From Hydractinia symbiolongicarpus (lineage: Eukaryota; Cnidaria; Hydrozoa; Anthoathecata; Hydractiniidae): a stretch of DNA of 60,000 bases. Where the stretch lies: NCBI RefSeq assembly GCF_029227915.1, contig NC_079878.1, positions 20,859,501 to 20,919,500 of the forward strand, in the 5' to 3' direction. The notes below the pieces were generated by a model. The model saw only the letters and a list, made by a program, of their open reading frames with translations. It did not search any database and was not told the origin of the DNA. Shown piece after piece: positions 24,373 through 34,818 of this stretch (its first letter is position 1; the number at the start of each line of letters is the position of its first letter). Made by a program: the position numbers and the translations under genes.

Positions 24373-27300
24373 AGAGTACAAAAAACAATTTCAGAAAAAT
24401 GGCTCGAGCGGTTTCAGCACAACTCAAAACGTATTTAAATAAAAGATTCTCTTCCAATACCCGTGGACACCATGTTAAAAAAAAAAATCTTGACACTCAA
24501 AAAAATTTGTTTTGGTTACTCGAAGTATTTGGTTTGCTATCTCGATGAGTGACTTGAGGCCAAAGAGTTGGATGAATATGCGATTGTAACGTAAAAAAAT
24601 ATGTTTGATGAGGAAATTCTAGCCGGTAAAATTGTCCAAGATCATAGCGTTTTTCTTTAAAAAAAAACTAAAATCACGTGCAATTAATTATGAATGGCAA
24701 AAGGATACGAGAAGTTGGTGTGGAAAGGGAGAGATTTTTTTATAGGAAACAAGTAGAACTCACATAAAGTATTTGTTATTTCTTGTTTGGTCTGTTTTTT
24801 ATAAACACTGCTTTAAAAATGGGCGGTGTATGTTAATAAGGGGCGGCGTTTATCATCACAAGATGGCGTTTGAAACTCAAGATGGGGCGTGGTGAAAAGG
24901 CTCCTTTTAGTTTTATAATAAGCTTCTTCGTATTGTTTAAGATCTTCAGTATATTTATTGGTAACATGTATATTATTATTTACTGTTTAAACAATACGAA
25001 CATATATATTTAAAACGAACTTTTAACTTCCTTTTGACAAAAAAAATACACCCCGACGACAACAACACAGATCCTGTAGAGAACGGTGTTCGTGCATGTA
25101 AAACACGAAGCCAGTCCTGATGTACCTATACACGCGAAGTCCGGAACTTGATCGTTTTTCCTTCCGTGGACTCACTTCCCGAAACTATTTTTTTGTCATC
25201 AGCTAGCTATGTTTCGTGTGCTGTACAGCTACAAAAAGAACAAGACAACCCACAACCCAAACAAAACAAGCTTGCAAGAACCTCACTTGCAGAACTTGCT
25301 CTTTTTTTTTTTTTTTGAGCTAGCTAATGGGTAAAGGTATGTATACTTTAACATATTCTTTTTGCAGAAAGTTTCTAGCTAGCCCATCTGGCATAACTCT
25401 TCTATCACCTGATATTCCCACTAAAATAGTAGCAGCAAGTTATAGCAGCTTAGGTATTAAACATTTTTCTATCTACACATCTTAAGCCAGCTAGCTAAGC
25501 AAGAAAACACCAGCCATTCCATGAGGCTTATCAGTAAGAAACGAGAGATTGATCCACACCCAATTTTACGAAAGGAGAAATAGCTATACAAAATGTTTGG
25601 CTATTCTTGGCTGATGAGTTAATACTAGTTAAATCAATCATGGGGAAGTAAACAAATTAACTTAGTATACCCAATTTGAAAATACAATCCAATAAATACA
25701 ATGATGCCAATCTTATATTTCCTGTTCCTCTTGTAAGTGCAATTATGCAAACTAGTTTTTCATCCATGTCTTGATGCTGTTTCCTTTCTCACCAAAGAAA
25801 AAAAGGGGATTGCAAAAAGGGTACTGACTCGCCAGAAATGCTGCAAAAACCACGGACGGACAGATGACTTCTGAAGATTAAAAAAAAACTTAAAATTTTG
25901 CCCTGAGAAACCTAAATGTGAAGGTTCATATCACTGGGTATCATATAGACCCCATGGGCAACACTAAAATCAACTTTGGATGCTAAACAACATTTTTTTA
26001 AACATTTATTACCATGCATAATTTATTCTTTTAATGTCAAGCAGTAGTAGTGGAAAAGTGTTTTTTATACAATTTATTCAATAAATAGCTGTAATAAAAT
26101 CCCACAAATAATAAACTGAGAGTACAACAACAAAATAGCAGCTTCCTTCTTCTCGAATTTATGTAAGAACAATGACCTCACGCACGTTGCATTTCAAGTG
26201 GTTTCGGACAGGCTCAGCTTTTCCGGACGGTTACAGACGAACCACAGCCACCCTCACATGTGGCGCTTTCGGCAAGCTGGCACCCTCCAGGATTGCATAA
26301 CTATAGGTATATATCAGTTTGGTCAACATCTTGGTCAGGAATCAGAATTTGCTATAGGATGTACAGGTTGGCTTTTAATTGGCTTTTGTTAGTTAATTTC
26401 TTTACAATAAAACAAAAATAATTATTCCCAGGGTACCTGGTCATTCTGTTTCTTAGGAAAGTATAATCACTAGGATTTTTAAAGTACCAATCTGACAATT
26501 GTCGTTTGAAAATGTAAGTAAAAGATAAAGAGAATCTTTGACAATAATGGAATATTATTTCAAGTACAGATTTTCATGATCCATCGTTGGCATTGTTTTT
26601 ATTAGCTGCCATTTAACTTTTTGTAATTAAATTTATATACATATAAAATATTGCTTGTTCCACAAGTAGTCATAAATATTGCTTGTTCCACGTGAACAAA
26701 GTTAAATTAATGACTTGACTTACTGTTTGATATCTGGGTTGAAACATTGCTAGAACTTTGTCCAAGGCCAAAACAGCTACCCCTGCGGTGTACAGGGACA
26801 AAGACATTTTGTTAGTTTACATTTTTCCCTTTTTTCAGGATTGATAGGCCTGTTTAGGTGTCCATTTTTCAAATTATGAAACTGTAGGATACAGGTTTTT
26901 TCTCTCTATCGAATAACAAGAAATTTCCACAAGCCTCACCATGCTGAAAATCTACCACTTCAAGGGAGTTAATTTTTCTGTAAAATAAACAACCTCTCTA
27001 CAAGTTTCACTACACTCACTACTTCTTTTTCTCTCGGGTTTACCTAGCAATATATAACAGATGTGAATTTAACTTATAAAGTCTTCATTTATATTTTTGT
27101 CCCCTATAAAAGCTGTTTGAAAATGGTATAAAATAATTTCTTTATGGTACCTAACAAAAATTGTCATTAGTAAATAACTGTGCAATAAAAACTTCATGTT
27201 CTTAAAAAAATACTTGAGCAATTCAATAGGAAAAAAAATTAACTTCTGAGCCAATCATAACCATGCTAGATTCAGCAGCCTTTAAGCAGTTTAGCCAGTT

Positions 27301-27380
27301 TTTTATAATAAATTCGTACTTTTAGGTCAGTTTAGGTCATATGTATGTACATGTGTATATTTCATATTTATTTTTGTTTA
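24373..27380. other. Long intergenic stretch upstream of the first FUT8-like gene
   Basis: No supported gene. A GC-rich patch at about 26170-26310 stands out from its AT-rich surroundings and has short open frames on both strands (plus 26198-26392) without recognisable domains. A stretch at 25050-25180 is also less AT-rich. A T16 run lies near 25301-25317. Confidence 0.4.
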
Positions 27381-27383
27381 CAG
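27372..27383 (+). other. Candidate 3' splice site in the leader of FUT8-like gene 1
   Basis: A polypyrimidine run ending TTTTTGTTTACAG precedes the start codon by about 118 bp. It is a good acceptor for a 5'UTR intron or for spliced-leader trans-splicing, which is known in some cnidarians (hydrozoans). It has not been tested here. Confidence 0.4.
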
Positions 27384-27501
27384 ATTCAATACACTGCACA
27401 ACAAACAAACAAAGTAACAACAATTCTCTATCAACAAGGCAGCAAAAAGAAAATTCAAGCATTGGATTTTTTTGCAATAGTTGGGATCAATTATTTAAAT
27501 A

Positions 27502-29031
27502 ATGCTGAAGTACTTTAAGATCTTATTAATATGTTTTGTCCTTTTCACATTACTATATTTAATGTGGTACATAAACCGATGGCTAATAATTCACAACGAT
27601 AATGCTTTAGTATTTCTTAAAGATTTTGATAAAAATTTGACACTACCTCAAGAGTTTACTTCCATATATAAAGCCTATAAACCAGATGTAAATGATGATA
27701 GAATGCTAAAGAACTCAGAATTTTCAACTCTTGAAGAGCTGCATCAGTTAATATGGAAACAGATTGCATATCTGCAGGAAGGTGGAGACTGTGAGAAGAA
27801 GAAAATTCTGCATTGTGAAGTAAATCATAATTTTGCTGGTTTTGGTTCCATAGTACATAGGTATGGAGCTTGTATACAAGTGGCTTATGGATTAGGCAGA
27901 ATGTTTTTTATTGAGCAGAACCCTTATAAACATTTTGGTGGTTTAACTCAATGGCTTTTGCCTGAATCGACCAGATGTGGATACATTAAAAAGAAATATC
28001 ACAGCATACTTCGGGATTCTAAAGAATATTATAAAAATGTTTGTAAAACAAATGATAAAAGTTGTTACCTGAAAAACGGCTATGATTTGAACAATACTTA
28101 TAAAATTATTGATTATCGTCCAGAACCAAGTTTTCCATTGGATAGACATATTCCAGGTTCTATCCCTCAAGTTATAGAAAGGGCATTAAAGAAGTTGGGA
28201 GTAAAACATCCAAATTTATGGTTCAGTGCACAAATGATTTCGTACTTAATTCTGCGACCAAACAATCGGTTTTTAAGAGCGTTGAATGTTATTTCGCATC
28301 ATATTAAATTTCAGCACCCCATTGTTGCAATGCATATTAGACATGGAGACAAAGTCAATAAAGAATCCCTTTATTATGATGAAATATTATACGCAAATCC
28401 AGCACAATTAATTTTTAACAAAAATCATGCAGATGTTAAAAAACCCTACATTTATTTAGCAACTGATGATGTAGAATCTGAAAAGAAAATAAAGAAATAT
28501 TTACCTAGCCAGTATAAAATAATATCAATGCCGCAAAAAATTCGAAAAGCAGCTCTGGACTATTACCATATAATAGAAACACCCCCCATAGAAGTGACTG
28601 AGTCTATGTTGATAGACCTGTATTTTCTCGGCCAGTCAGACTATGTCATATGCACCCTTACTTCAAATGTTTGCAGACTTGTTTATTTAATGAAATTAGC
28701 TAGGAGTCCATACAAATTAAATGAAGATACGATTAAATCTTTAGACGTGCAAATGTACTACGAATTTCACGGATACAGGTACAATCCTGGTGAGAAAAAT
28801 GTTAGGATATCAGTTCGAAGAAATAAAAACACAAGTGCTGTTGATGTGGAAATATTGCCTTACGATAAAGGAGATATGTTCTTTAAAATGGATGATATTC
28901 GTGATAGTAAATACGGTAAGATTATGAAAGTTCGTCAGCTTAAAAATAAGCCAAGAACAGGTTATATTTTTGTAAATGATGTTATAACTTGGCCTGGATA
29001 TCCAGAATATTACTTTTTTCCTGAAAATTAA
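27502..29031 (+). CDS. FUT8-like alpha-1,6-fucosyltransferase family protein (GT23), copy 1, intronless
   Basis: Family GT23 enzymes transfer fucose from GDP-fucose in the Golgi lumen, classically onto the innermost GlcNAc of N-glycans. The 509-residue product has a type II membrane anchor (residues 5-25), a stem, a Cys-rich N-catalytic part (GDCEKKKILHCEV, 95-107), the donor motif HIRHGDKV (278-285) with an acidic residue E288 where FUT8 has its catalytic base, LATDD (319-323), a GQSDYVICTLTSNVCRL block (377-393) with the conserved Cys pair C384/C391, and a C-terminal SH3-like segment (457-505). Human FUT8 is 575 aa and intron-rich; this gene has no introns. The second Arg of the family's HxRR motif is His, and the FUT8 C218/C222 pair is replaced (FAGFGS), so donor or acceptor may differ. 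A TAA two codons upstream supports the start. AATAAA overlaps the stop. Confidence 0.9.
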   Translation: MLKYFKILLICFVLFTLLYLMWYINRWLIIHNDNALVFLKDFDKNLTLPQEFTSIYKAYKPDVNDDRMLKNSEFSTLEELHQLIWKQIAYLQEGGDCEKKKILHCEVNHNFAGFGSIVHRYGACIQVAYGLGRMFFIEQNPYKHFGGLTQWLLPESTRCGYIKKKYHSILRDSKEYYKNVCKTNDKSCYLKNGYDLNNTYKIIDYRPEPSFPLDRHIPGSIPQVIERALKKLGVKHPNLWFSAQMISYLILRPNNRFLRALNVISHHIKFQHPIVAMHIRHGDKVNKESLYYDEILYANPAQLIFNKNHADVKKPYIYLATDDVESEKKIKKYLPSQYKIISMPQKIRKAALDYYHIIETPPIEVTESMLIDLYFLGQSDYVICTLTSNVCRLVYLMKLARSPYKLNEDTIKSLDVQMYYEFHGYRYNPGEKNVRISVRRNKNTSAVDVEILPYDKGDMFFKMDDIRDSKYGKIMKVRQLKNKPRTGYIFVNDVITWPGYPEYYFFPEN

Positions 29032-30830
29032 ATAAAAACAACATTATTTATAATAAAAAATTATAAACAGGCATATATGTATATATATTTTTTTATTTCA
29101 TATTTATACTCTCTGTCTTATTTAGAATTATATATAAATTTTCATTTAAAAATTAATTTGCACTTTTTTCATGTAACGTCTACTAAATCTTTGCACAATT
29201 TAAACGAAAAAATTCAAGTTTTTGTGTATTTTAAGCCCAAAAAACTAGGCTATGAATATACTGAACGATCATTATATTTCATAGCCTCGTTTTTTTATTT
29301 ATGATATGTTAATAATATCAGGGTTACCACTCTGGCTAAAAAAACTTGGCTAAAAGGCATTACTTCTGCTAATTTCAGTTTTTCCTCTTTTTCCTGGTGA
29401 ATCCTCAGGAAGCCAGTGTTTATTCCTCCATCACATATGTTTGTTTTTTTATAAGCGTAAAGTTTATAAGCATATTAAGCGTAATGTAAGCTTACTGTAA
29501 GCCTGATTGTGTTTTCTGCACGATCATATCCCAACCTACTTTTGAATTTTCACTTGCTTATAAAATAAACAAAAAAAACATGTAAACTCGGAGAACAATA
29601 AAATTAATTCACGATGTTATATTTTTAAGTAATTTTATCTTAAATTTGAGTGTTAATATATAGCTGCACATTTTACGCTTGTTTCTCGTATTTGTAGTAT
29701 TTAAGCGGCTAGGGTTCATAACGTTTCTTAATATTTGGTTTCAGCCTAAGTGTTCTTATTTTTTTTAATATGTTCAGCCTGAAATTGTTCTTATATTTCG
29801 AGGTCTTTTTACGAATTAATTTTCGCAGGAATGAATTTTCGTAAATTTCGCCAGTTTTTCCTGCGAAATTAGGTTTTCTTTTTTCTTTTTTAAAAGTTGA
29901 TTTACACTTTTTTTTCTTTCTGATGTACCTAGACCCGCATATCAATGTGAATTTTAACTTCAACAGTCTCCGTCTCTTACATAAACTTACAAAGTCTTTA
30001 CATAAGCCCCTGAAAAACGGTTACAAATCGTGTAATAAAATGGCATCAGAATCTGTTTTTGCGGAATATAAGGACCAGCCAAGGTCTGGAATATTAGTCC
30101 TCGCGAAGATTAAATTTATTTTTAAAACATTTTCTCGCAAAAATAATTTGCCGGTAATTCGTTTTACAGTACAAAAAATGTTTGCAACCTAACATCTTAG
30201 TATAATATGGTTTGAAAAGCACAAAATTGATTCTGTGAAAAAAAAACTTGAAAAAATAATTTGTGGTGTTTCTGAGAGGGAAAAGAATAGTATTGTCATT
30301 GTTCTTCTGCCATTCAATTGTTCTGACATCAGCCTGCTTGCTCATACAAAATAAAATAGCAACCTCGATCCCAGGACTCAAGGCGAATCGACAGACCGAG
30401 CCCTGAGAGACAAAGCTCTTAGGCGATAAAATAAACTTTGAAGTTAGAATAGCGTCGTTGTTTTTATATCAAGAATTGCGCAATTTCAAATTTTTCGTGA
30501 AAATTTATTTTTGACGTCAGCAAAATTTTTAAGCCTTTGCATCTCATTAACCGCTCATCAAATGCACATGACCATAAACATTTTCTTTATCAGCAGTTTA
30601 AGCTCTACACAATAGAGGCGACGTGAAAACAAGGTTCTAATTTTTTTTTTGTGAGTGGGTTGCTGACGTCATTAAAATTCGAATGACGCTTATTTTTCAT
30701 TTTTATCCTGCCTCAGTGGTTTTTTCCATTGGCTTTATCGACTAATTTGAGAATAAAGCAGTCTTTCACTTTAATGTGTGTTTAAGAGGCTGTTCTGAAA
30801 AAAAAAATTATCTTTTACTCAATGAAGTGA
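29032..30830. other. Intergenic between convergent FUT8-like genes (left part)
   Basis: No gene. At 29735-29800 two near-copies of ttcagcctNNNNTgttcttat lie in tandem; similar text in the opposite orientation occurs at 33140-33545. At 29810-29870 and 30090-30150 lie gcgaaatt-type repeats, and at 30361-30385 a fragment of the foldback family (aacctcgatcccagg). Confidence 0.45.
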
Positions 30831-30835
30831 AACGC

Positions 30836-30924
30836 AACCTCGTCCCCAAGGCATCTTTTTTCTTTTCTGACATCTAAACGTATGGCCGTCCAGACGTCAG
30901 AAAGGTACAAAATGCCCTGGGACT
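30836..30924. repeat. Foldback element, ~32-bp arms
   Basis: The left arm starts AACCTCGTCCCCAAGGCAT and runs to about 30875. The complement of the right arm (30892-30923) reads GTCCCAGGGCATTTTG and ends ...TTTCTGACGTCT against TTTTCTGACATCT on the left. The loop is about 16 nt. It is a member of the dispersed AACCTCG-type family. The apparent 72-codon minus frame across it has no merit. Confidence 0.7.
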
Positions 30925-31205
30925 TGTTGACAAAGTACCCGGCTAGCTTTGGAGCCTTAAAATGAAGTCCTCTAAAGGAAGGTATCCGCTGCATAGACGT
31001 TTTTTTTTTATAAAAGTTTAGTTTGACCGTCATTTCATCCGTTGAAGTTTATGTTGTGAAGAGGAATTTGGTGAAAAGATGGTCACAATATTTCACTGTA
31101 TTTACTTTTCCGCCTAAAACAACAAATTTATAATGTTGGTGCTCCGGACTTTACGCGCGAAAAGCATAGAAAACACACATGGTGTTGAATTCATCGAAAG
31201 GTATT

Positions 31206-32654
31206 CTACGTGTAAAAATAATACTTCGGCTTTCCAGGCCATTCGATAAAATCTCTTCGAAAAACATAGCCAGCCTTTTTGTAGCCTATGTGTTTCTTCT
31301 CTACCAACATTAGCTCCTCTGGTATTTTCCTTTCTTCCTTAGTGTCACGCGCTAAGCGAAACAACTCTCCTCGTTGATACAAAAGCAATGTAAAGTTTTT
31401 ATATGTCACAAGATGGTTTAGTTTTCTAGATAAATATAATATCTCTTTGGTATCGTACTTGTTAAAATCGTAGAATATCTTTTTGATATCTACCGACTCC
31501 ACTCCAATTGTTTTCAAGTTGTCAGGTTGACTCGCTTGTTTTAACATATGCACAAGTCTGCATATGTTTGACGAGTATGTACATATGGTGTAGTTCGAGT
31601 AAGTGAGAAAATATGTATCAACAAGTATCGACTCGATAATGGTAGCTGAAAAATTTGCTTTTTTGTACGATTGCAAGCCTTTGTGTCTGTAGGCTATAGG
31701 AAGCGTAAGAATTTTAAAATTTGTTGATTGTTTCGTCTTTTTAAGTTTATATTCAATATTCTTATCATCGCTGGCCACGTAAATTCTTCGCGTTAAAATG
31801 TTATTTTTTTGAAAATAACTTTTCGCTGCGATCAGAAATTTTTCTTCTTTAACATACTTTGCTTCATAGTACAACTTATCGCCATGTCTAATATGCATCG
31901 AGACAATTGGGTACTGATATTTGACCTGTTTACTCAAATCGTTCAACCGCTGTTTGAAGGATTTATTTGCTCGAAGTAATAGATATCCTAAAAACTGAGC
32001 GGAAAACCATATTTTGGGATCTGCTATCTTCAATCTATACAAAGCGGCTTCTATTACTACCGGTATTGTTCCAGGTATGTGTCTGGGGTAAGGATACTTC
32101 GGGCCTGGTCGAAACTTTAAGACTTTATAAGTGTTATTGACGTCATAACCGTTCTTTAAATAACAAGAAGCATGGTGGACATTGCATTTACTTTTGTAGG
32201 TCTTGTATGTGTTTTTAAGATGATCGCAATTCTTAGAAAGAGGTAAAAGCCATCTTTCTAAACCACCGAAGTGTTCATACTGTTTCATTTTAATCACAGC
32301 TATCCTTCCTAACCCATAAGCTACTTGCATACATGCACCGTAACGATGCATCATAGACCCAAATCCAGCTATCTCCGTAAGGACTTCACAGTGGAGAATC
32401 CTTTTGTCTTCACAATTCCCTGCTTCTTGAAGATTTTCAATCTGACTCCATATGGTCGAACGTATTCTTCCCAAAGAGCTTAATCTGAAATCTACTTTTT
32501 CAATATTTTGTCTTGAATTGTCATCTGTTTTATAATGAGGTGCAAATTTTAATGTGAAATCGTAAAAATTTATCTGGGAAACAAAAACCACCGATGATGT
32601 GATGAATAAACCAACCAATAATACTTTCTTTAAATAACCCTGCGACATTTTCAT
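31206..32654 (-). CDS. FUT8-like alpha-1,6-fucosyltransferase family protein (GT23), copy 2, intronless
   Basis: A paralogue of the gene at 27502-29031, convergent with it. It is 482 residues: type II anchor (8-27), a short stem, GNCEDKRILHCEV (79-91), AGFGSMMHRYGACMQVAYG (96-114, close to copy 1), HIRHGDKL (254-261) with E264 in the catalytic-base position, VASDD (293-297), SNYTICTYSSNICRL (353-367) with its Cys pair, and an SH3-like C-terminus (about 428-478) ending WPGKPKYYF as copy 1 ends WPGYPEYYF. It shares with copy 1 the His in HIRHGDK and the loss of the FUT8 C218/C222 pair, so these changes predate the duplication. MKMSQ offers two possible starts; I take the first. It is clearly diverged from copy 1, so this is not a recent tandem copy. 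Confidence 0.9.
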   Translation of the reverse strand: MKMSQGYLKKVLLVGLFITSSVVFVSQINFYDFTLKFAPHYKTDDNSRQNIEKVDFRLSSLGRIRSTIWSQIENLQEAGNCEDKRILHCEVLTEIAGFGSMMHRYGACMQVAYGLGRIAVIKMKQYEHFGGLERWLLPLSKNCDHLKNTYKTYKSKCNVHHASCYLKNGYDVNNTYKVLKFRPGPKYPYPRHIPGTIPVVIEAALYRLKIADPKIWFSAQFLGYLLLRANKSFKQRLNDLSKQVKYQYPIVSMHIRHGDKLYYEAKYVKEEKFLIAAKSYFQKNNILTRRIYVASDDKNIEYKLKKTKQSTNFKILTLPIAYRHKGLQSYKKANFSATIIESILVDTYFLTYSNYTICTYSSNICRLVHMLKQASQPDNLKTIGVESVDIKKIFYDFNKYDTKEILYLSRKLNHLVTYKNFTLLLYQRGELFRLARDTKEERKIPEELMLVEKKHIGYKKAGYVFRRDFIEWPGKPKYYFYT

Positions 32655-34690
32655 TGGATCGTTAAAAACAGTGAAATTCTAAATTTTTTAAATTAGAAAT
32701 CAAGAAATAGTAAGGAAGTGGCGTCAACGTAGATTTGGCTCCTAACGTTTTTCTCTTTCATACCCGGACAAATCCCCTTTTTTAAAAAATTGTTACTTAA
32801 ATTCTTTCAACTCGATTCACACCCTACAAAATGCAGTGATTCGTTCAAAATCTCCTCTCAACCTCCTTTGTGATTAGAATATATGTTATGCATAATCCAT
32901 TCAAATATATTTAAAAACGGCCTAAATAATGTATAATGCTTTGTGATTATTTATTTATTTACTTTATTTATTTATTGAATTCTTCATTGAATATACTCTT
33001 CATTGAATTGATAAAATTGAGAGTTTTTAATATTTGAGTTTTAAATATTTGGTCTCACATAATAAAATGCTTTTCAACTTCTGTTTGTTTTTCTTTACAG
33101 CTGTGAAAATTAAAATGACGTCATTTTCACCACACGTAATTTGACAAGAACAATTTGGGAAGAACACGAGCCTCAGAGTTTGCCGAAAAATAAGAACAAA
33201 ATATGAACAAGAATTTTAGACTCAAATTGCAGCGTTCATAAAATAAAGAACAACCCTGAATTTTGATATAAAATAAGAATAATTTAGGATACTGTCGGAA
33301 GCTAACGATTTTTTGAGTTCGTTTCTTTTCTTTGAATCAATTGCTCGTGCTCATAAATGCAACTATAAAGGTCCATTGGCAATTTTTTTTAGCTATTTTT
33401 CCTATGCAAACACAGAATTTCAAAGAAATTTGAGAAATAAACCCCCCAAAAGAACAAAATAAGGCTAAATACTGAATTTGTGTTCTTACTATTAAGAACG
33501 AAATAAGAACAAATCGGCTAAAAAAAAATCGAAAAATAATAGAGCCGATTTTGGGTGAGACTTTTTTAGGAATTCGGTCCTGTTTTGGTCCAAGAAGAAC
33601 CCTAGTTACCAAGCCAATTGGTTCGTACATATATTTGTTGATTGTCACACTGCTTACATAACTTAACAAGATTTATAAAACGATGAAGTTTTTTATCGTC
33701 GTCTTCTCAGAGCGATAGTCCCAAGTGTTAGCAAATGTTAAGTCACTACTGAGTGAAGTGTTCACATTATGTGACACAGTTGTACCTCTTTATTTTAAGT
33801 TTTATGGAAATTTTAGAATTGTATTATTGTATCATATATTAATAAATTTTCATTTGTATTTTTAATTTATAGGGAGAAGAACCATATTTTTATATGGAAC
33901 CCGATTAATATTTAAAGAAGGATTTTAAAAAGGCAACAACACGAATCTGTAATTCAGAAGATTTAAGCAAAGAAGACGATTTAAATTTCGGAAAACATAA
34001 ATTTGCACGTGTGCAAATGTAAAAATTGTATTGATAAATTGTTATGGGACTTTGTGTCTGTTAATATATTTATGAATGAACCCAACCATTCTATGATAAA
34101 ACTAATTGTACATAATTTTGGATGTTAAATAAAAAATATTTATTCCGGGTTGGCTCTTATTTTTGCCTAATATGACCACACAAAATTACAATAAATTCTG
34201 CTTATCCGTATTTCTTGATCTAGAAGTCATCCGTTATTGTCTACGCTAGCGCTTTCAACAGCCCTGCCCTGTCAAAGTTACTATTTTCAGATTTGATGAC
34301 CTTGTACACCTATCCATGTCACTTCAACCATACAGTCTCAACAACTTCAAAACACCCTCACCCCCATTCCATCAAGTCTCTTGTTATACAGTTTAAGACA
34401 CTATCCCTCTCTTGCGCGTGGACGTGTTTTTTTAAAAGAAACTAAAAATTCAAAATATCAAGAGATTATAAATGTGGACAACAAAAATTATTTTCGAAAC
34501 TATGTATTTATTAAAAATATTTATTATTGAAAAAATTACAATTACTGTATGTACATTTATAAATTAAAATGTTTAAAACATACGAAAGAATAAAAACACC
34601 GCGACAAATTCGAACGTTTTAAAGCAGCATTCAAAACGGACTCACATAAAGATTCCGCTTCTAAATTAAGTCTCTTAGCAAACCACAATT
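32655..34690. other. Intergenic between FUT8-like gene 2 and CDC6
   Basis: No gene. 33140-33545 is A-rich and repeats aataagaaca/ataaagaac words and gaatttgtgttctta, related in inverse orientation to 29735-29800. On the minus strand an AATAAA read at 34507-34512 lies about 276 bp past the CDC6 stop and is a candidate polyadenylation signal for it. Confidence 0.45.
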
Positions 34691-34818
34691 TCTGGTTCAA
34701 CTCGGTACACCAGACAGACATCCTGGTTTAACTCGGTAGACCAGACATATGCAGGCTCAATTCGGTACACCAGACAGACATACTGGTTCAACTCGGTACA
34801 CCATCAGACAGTATGGAT
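34691..34818. repeat. 31-bp tandem repeat overlapping the CDC6 stop codon
   Basis: Four units carrying CTCGGTACACCAGACAGACA-like text start their CTCGG/TTCGG word at 34701, 34732, 34761 and 34792 (period 29-31). The unit nearest the gene contains the last CDC6 codons (SDGVPS and stop, minus strand). The other three lie in the presumed 3'UTR and look like duplicates of the coding terminus. Confidence 0.85.

Noticed and set aside
30815-31033. 72-codon minus-strand frame
   Set aside because: It spans the foldback repeat at 30836-30924 and has no protein features.
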